Under the pieces are notes generated by a model. The model made no database searches, had not been told where the DNA came from, and was given only the letters and a program-made list of their open reading frames with translations. A stretch of DNA of 64,000 nucleotides from contig NZ_UWYY01000005.1 in NCBI RefSeq assembly GCF_900608595.1, positions 124,001-188,000 on the forward strand. Reading direction: 5' to 3'. This document shows positions 63,561 through 64,000 of this stretch, piece by piece; positions within the stretch are counted from its first letter, which is position 1, and each line of letters begins with the position of its first letter. Source of the DNA: Promicromonospora panici. GTDB taxonomy: Bacteria > Actinomycetota > Actinomycetes > Actinomycetales > Cellulomonadaceae. The position numbers and the translations under genes are program-made.

Positions 63561-64000
63561 GTGACCGCAACTGACCTGCTCGCCAGGGCGCGGGCCGGCG
63601 ACGGCGACGCCTTCCGGGAACTCACCAATCCCCACCGACGGGAGCTGGAAGTGCATTGCTATCGGATGCTCGGATCCGTCCAGGACGCCGAGGATGTCCT
63701 TCAGGAGATCCTGCTCGCTGCCTGGCAGGGCCTGAACAGGTTTGAGGGCAGAGCGTCAGTTCGCACGTGGCTGTATCGGATAGCCACCAACCGGTGCCTC
63801 AATGCGCTTCGCTCAGCCGGTCGGCGGCCGATCAAGGAGTGGGACATGACCGAGATCGAACCACCCGAGCCGACGCGGCTCGGTGAGGTCACCTGGCTCG
63901 AGCCCTTTCCGGACGCCCGGCTCGGAGATGCGGTCAGCTCAATGCCTGGCCCGGAGGCACACTACGAACGCACCGAAGCCATCTCGTTGGCCTTCGTGAC
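63561..64000 (+). CDS. ECF sigma factor, SigG/SigJ-like (partial)
   Basis: The frame from GTG 63561 runs off the window. It shows region 2 of an ECF sigma factor (GDAFRELTNPHRRELEVHCYRML, then DAEDVLQEILLAAWQGL and ASVRTWLYRIATNRCLNALR), then WLEPFPDARL, which is typical of SigG-type factors that carry a C-terminal SnoaL-like domain. Region 4 is beyond the end. GGGAG lies 10 bases upstream. Confidence 0.88.
   Translation, partial: MTATDLLARARAGDGDAFRELTNPHRRELEVHCYRMLGSVQDAEDVLQEILLAAWQGLNRFEGRASVRTWLYRIATNRCLNALRSAGRRPIKEWDMTEIEPPEPTRLGEVTWLEPFPDARLGDAVSSMPGPEAHYERTEAISLAFV

Noticed and set aside
1-64000. CRISPR arrays, tRNA or rRNA genes
   Set aside because: No regularly spaced repeats and no tRNA cloverleaf or rRNA-like stretch was seen by reading; a tRNA scan would be needed to exclude divergent ones.

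Overview
The window is very GC-rich, uses GTG and TTG starts freely and has few intrinsic terminators. Its content (maltose/cellobiose-type sugar importers without their own ATPases, LacI, TetR, AraC and IclR regulators, a SigG-like ECF sigma factor, a perfect CebR/CelR-type operator) points to an actinobacterium, most likely a polysaccharide-degrading Micrococcales (Cellulomonas/Promicromonospora relatives). No rRNA or marker gene fixes the genus.

Left part (1-29.5 kb), dense chromosome. Two sugar ABC importers converge at 3.24 kb. The minus-strand one lies in an operon behind a secreted DUF4185 protein (the family that founded the GH183 endo-D-arabinanases), and a pair of operator-bearing divergent promoters at 7.62-7.73 kb separates that operon from a gene of unknown function. 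Next come a TetR, an acyl-CoA dehydrogenase and enoyl-CoA hydratase pair, a SpoU RNA methylase, an ATP-grasp ligase coupled to a CocE-type hydrolase, and two tandem double-GNAT acetyltransferases. A polyamine-type ABC importer is joined to an adenosine-deaminase-like enzyme and faces a LacI regulator. A DUF554 membrane protein, an SDR and a full-length cobalamin-dependent methionine synthase finish this part.

Middle (29.5-53.7 kb), accessory. The DNA looks less GC-rich and the gene order is looser. It holds an ABC sugar importer with an FAD oxidoreductase between two AraC regulators, a pyruvyl-transferase-like gene with an MFS exporter, an IclR, a decayed EEP-family gene, an SRAP-family protein that lacks its catalytic cysteine, an MFS/TetR divergon, a tandem duplication in front of an HSL-type esterase that heads another sugar-importer operon, a condensation-domain fragment, and an XRE gene with a perfect CebR-type box just upstream. 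Several decayed genes (EEP, XRE, esterase 5' copy, condensation domain) mark it as a site of insertion and decay.

Right part (53.7-64 kb). Cytochrome bd oxidase genes (cydAB), a catalase-like protein, a formaldehyde-dehydrogenase-like enzyme, a metallo-beta-lactamase-fold hydrolase and a manganese catalase suggest a respiratory and peroxide stress cluster. An integrase fragment, a tiny acidic repeat protein, an SDR and the start of an ECF sigma factor follow.

Four separate CUT1 importers share no ATPase in the window, so they probably use one MsiK-like ATPase encoded elsewhere. The only ATPase present belongs to the polyamine-type system.
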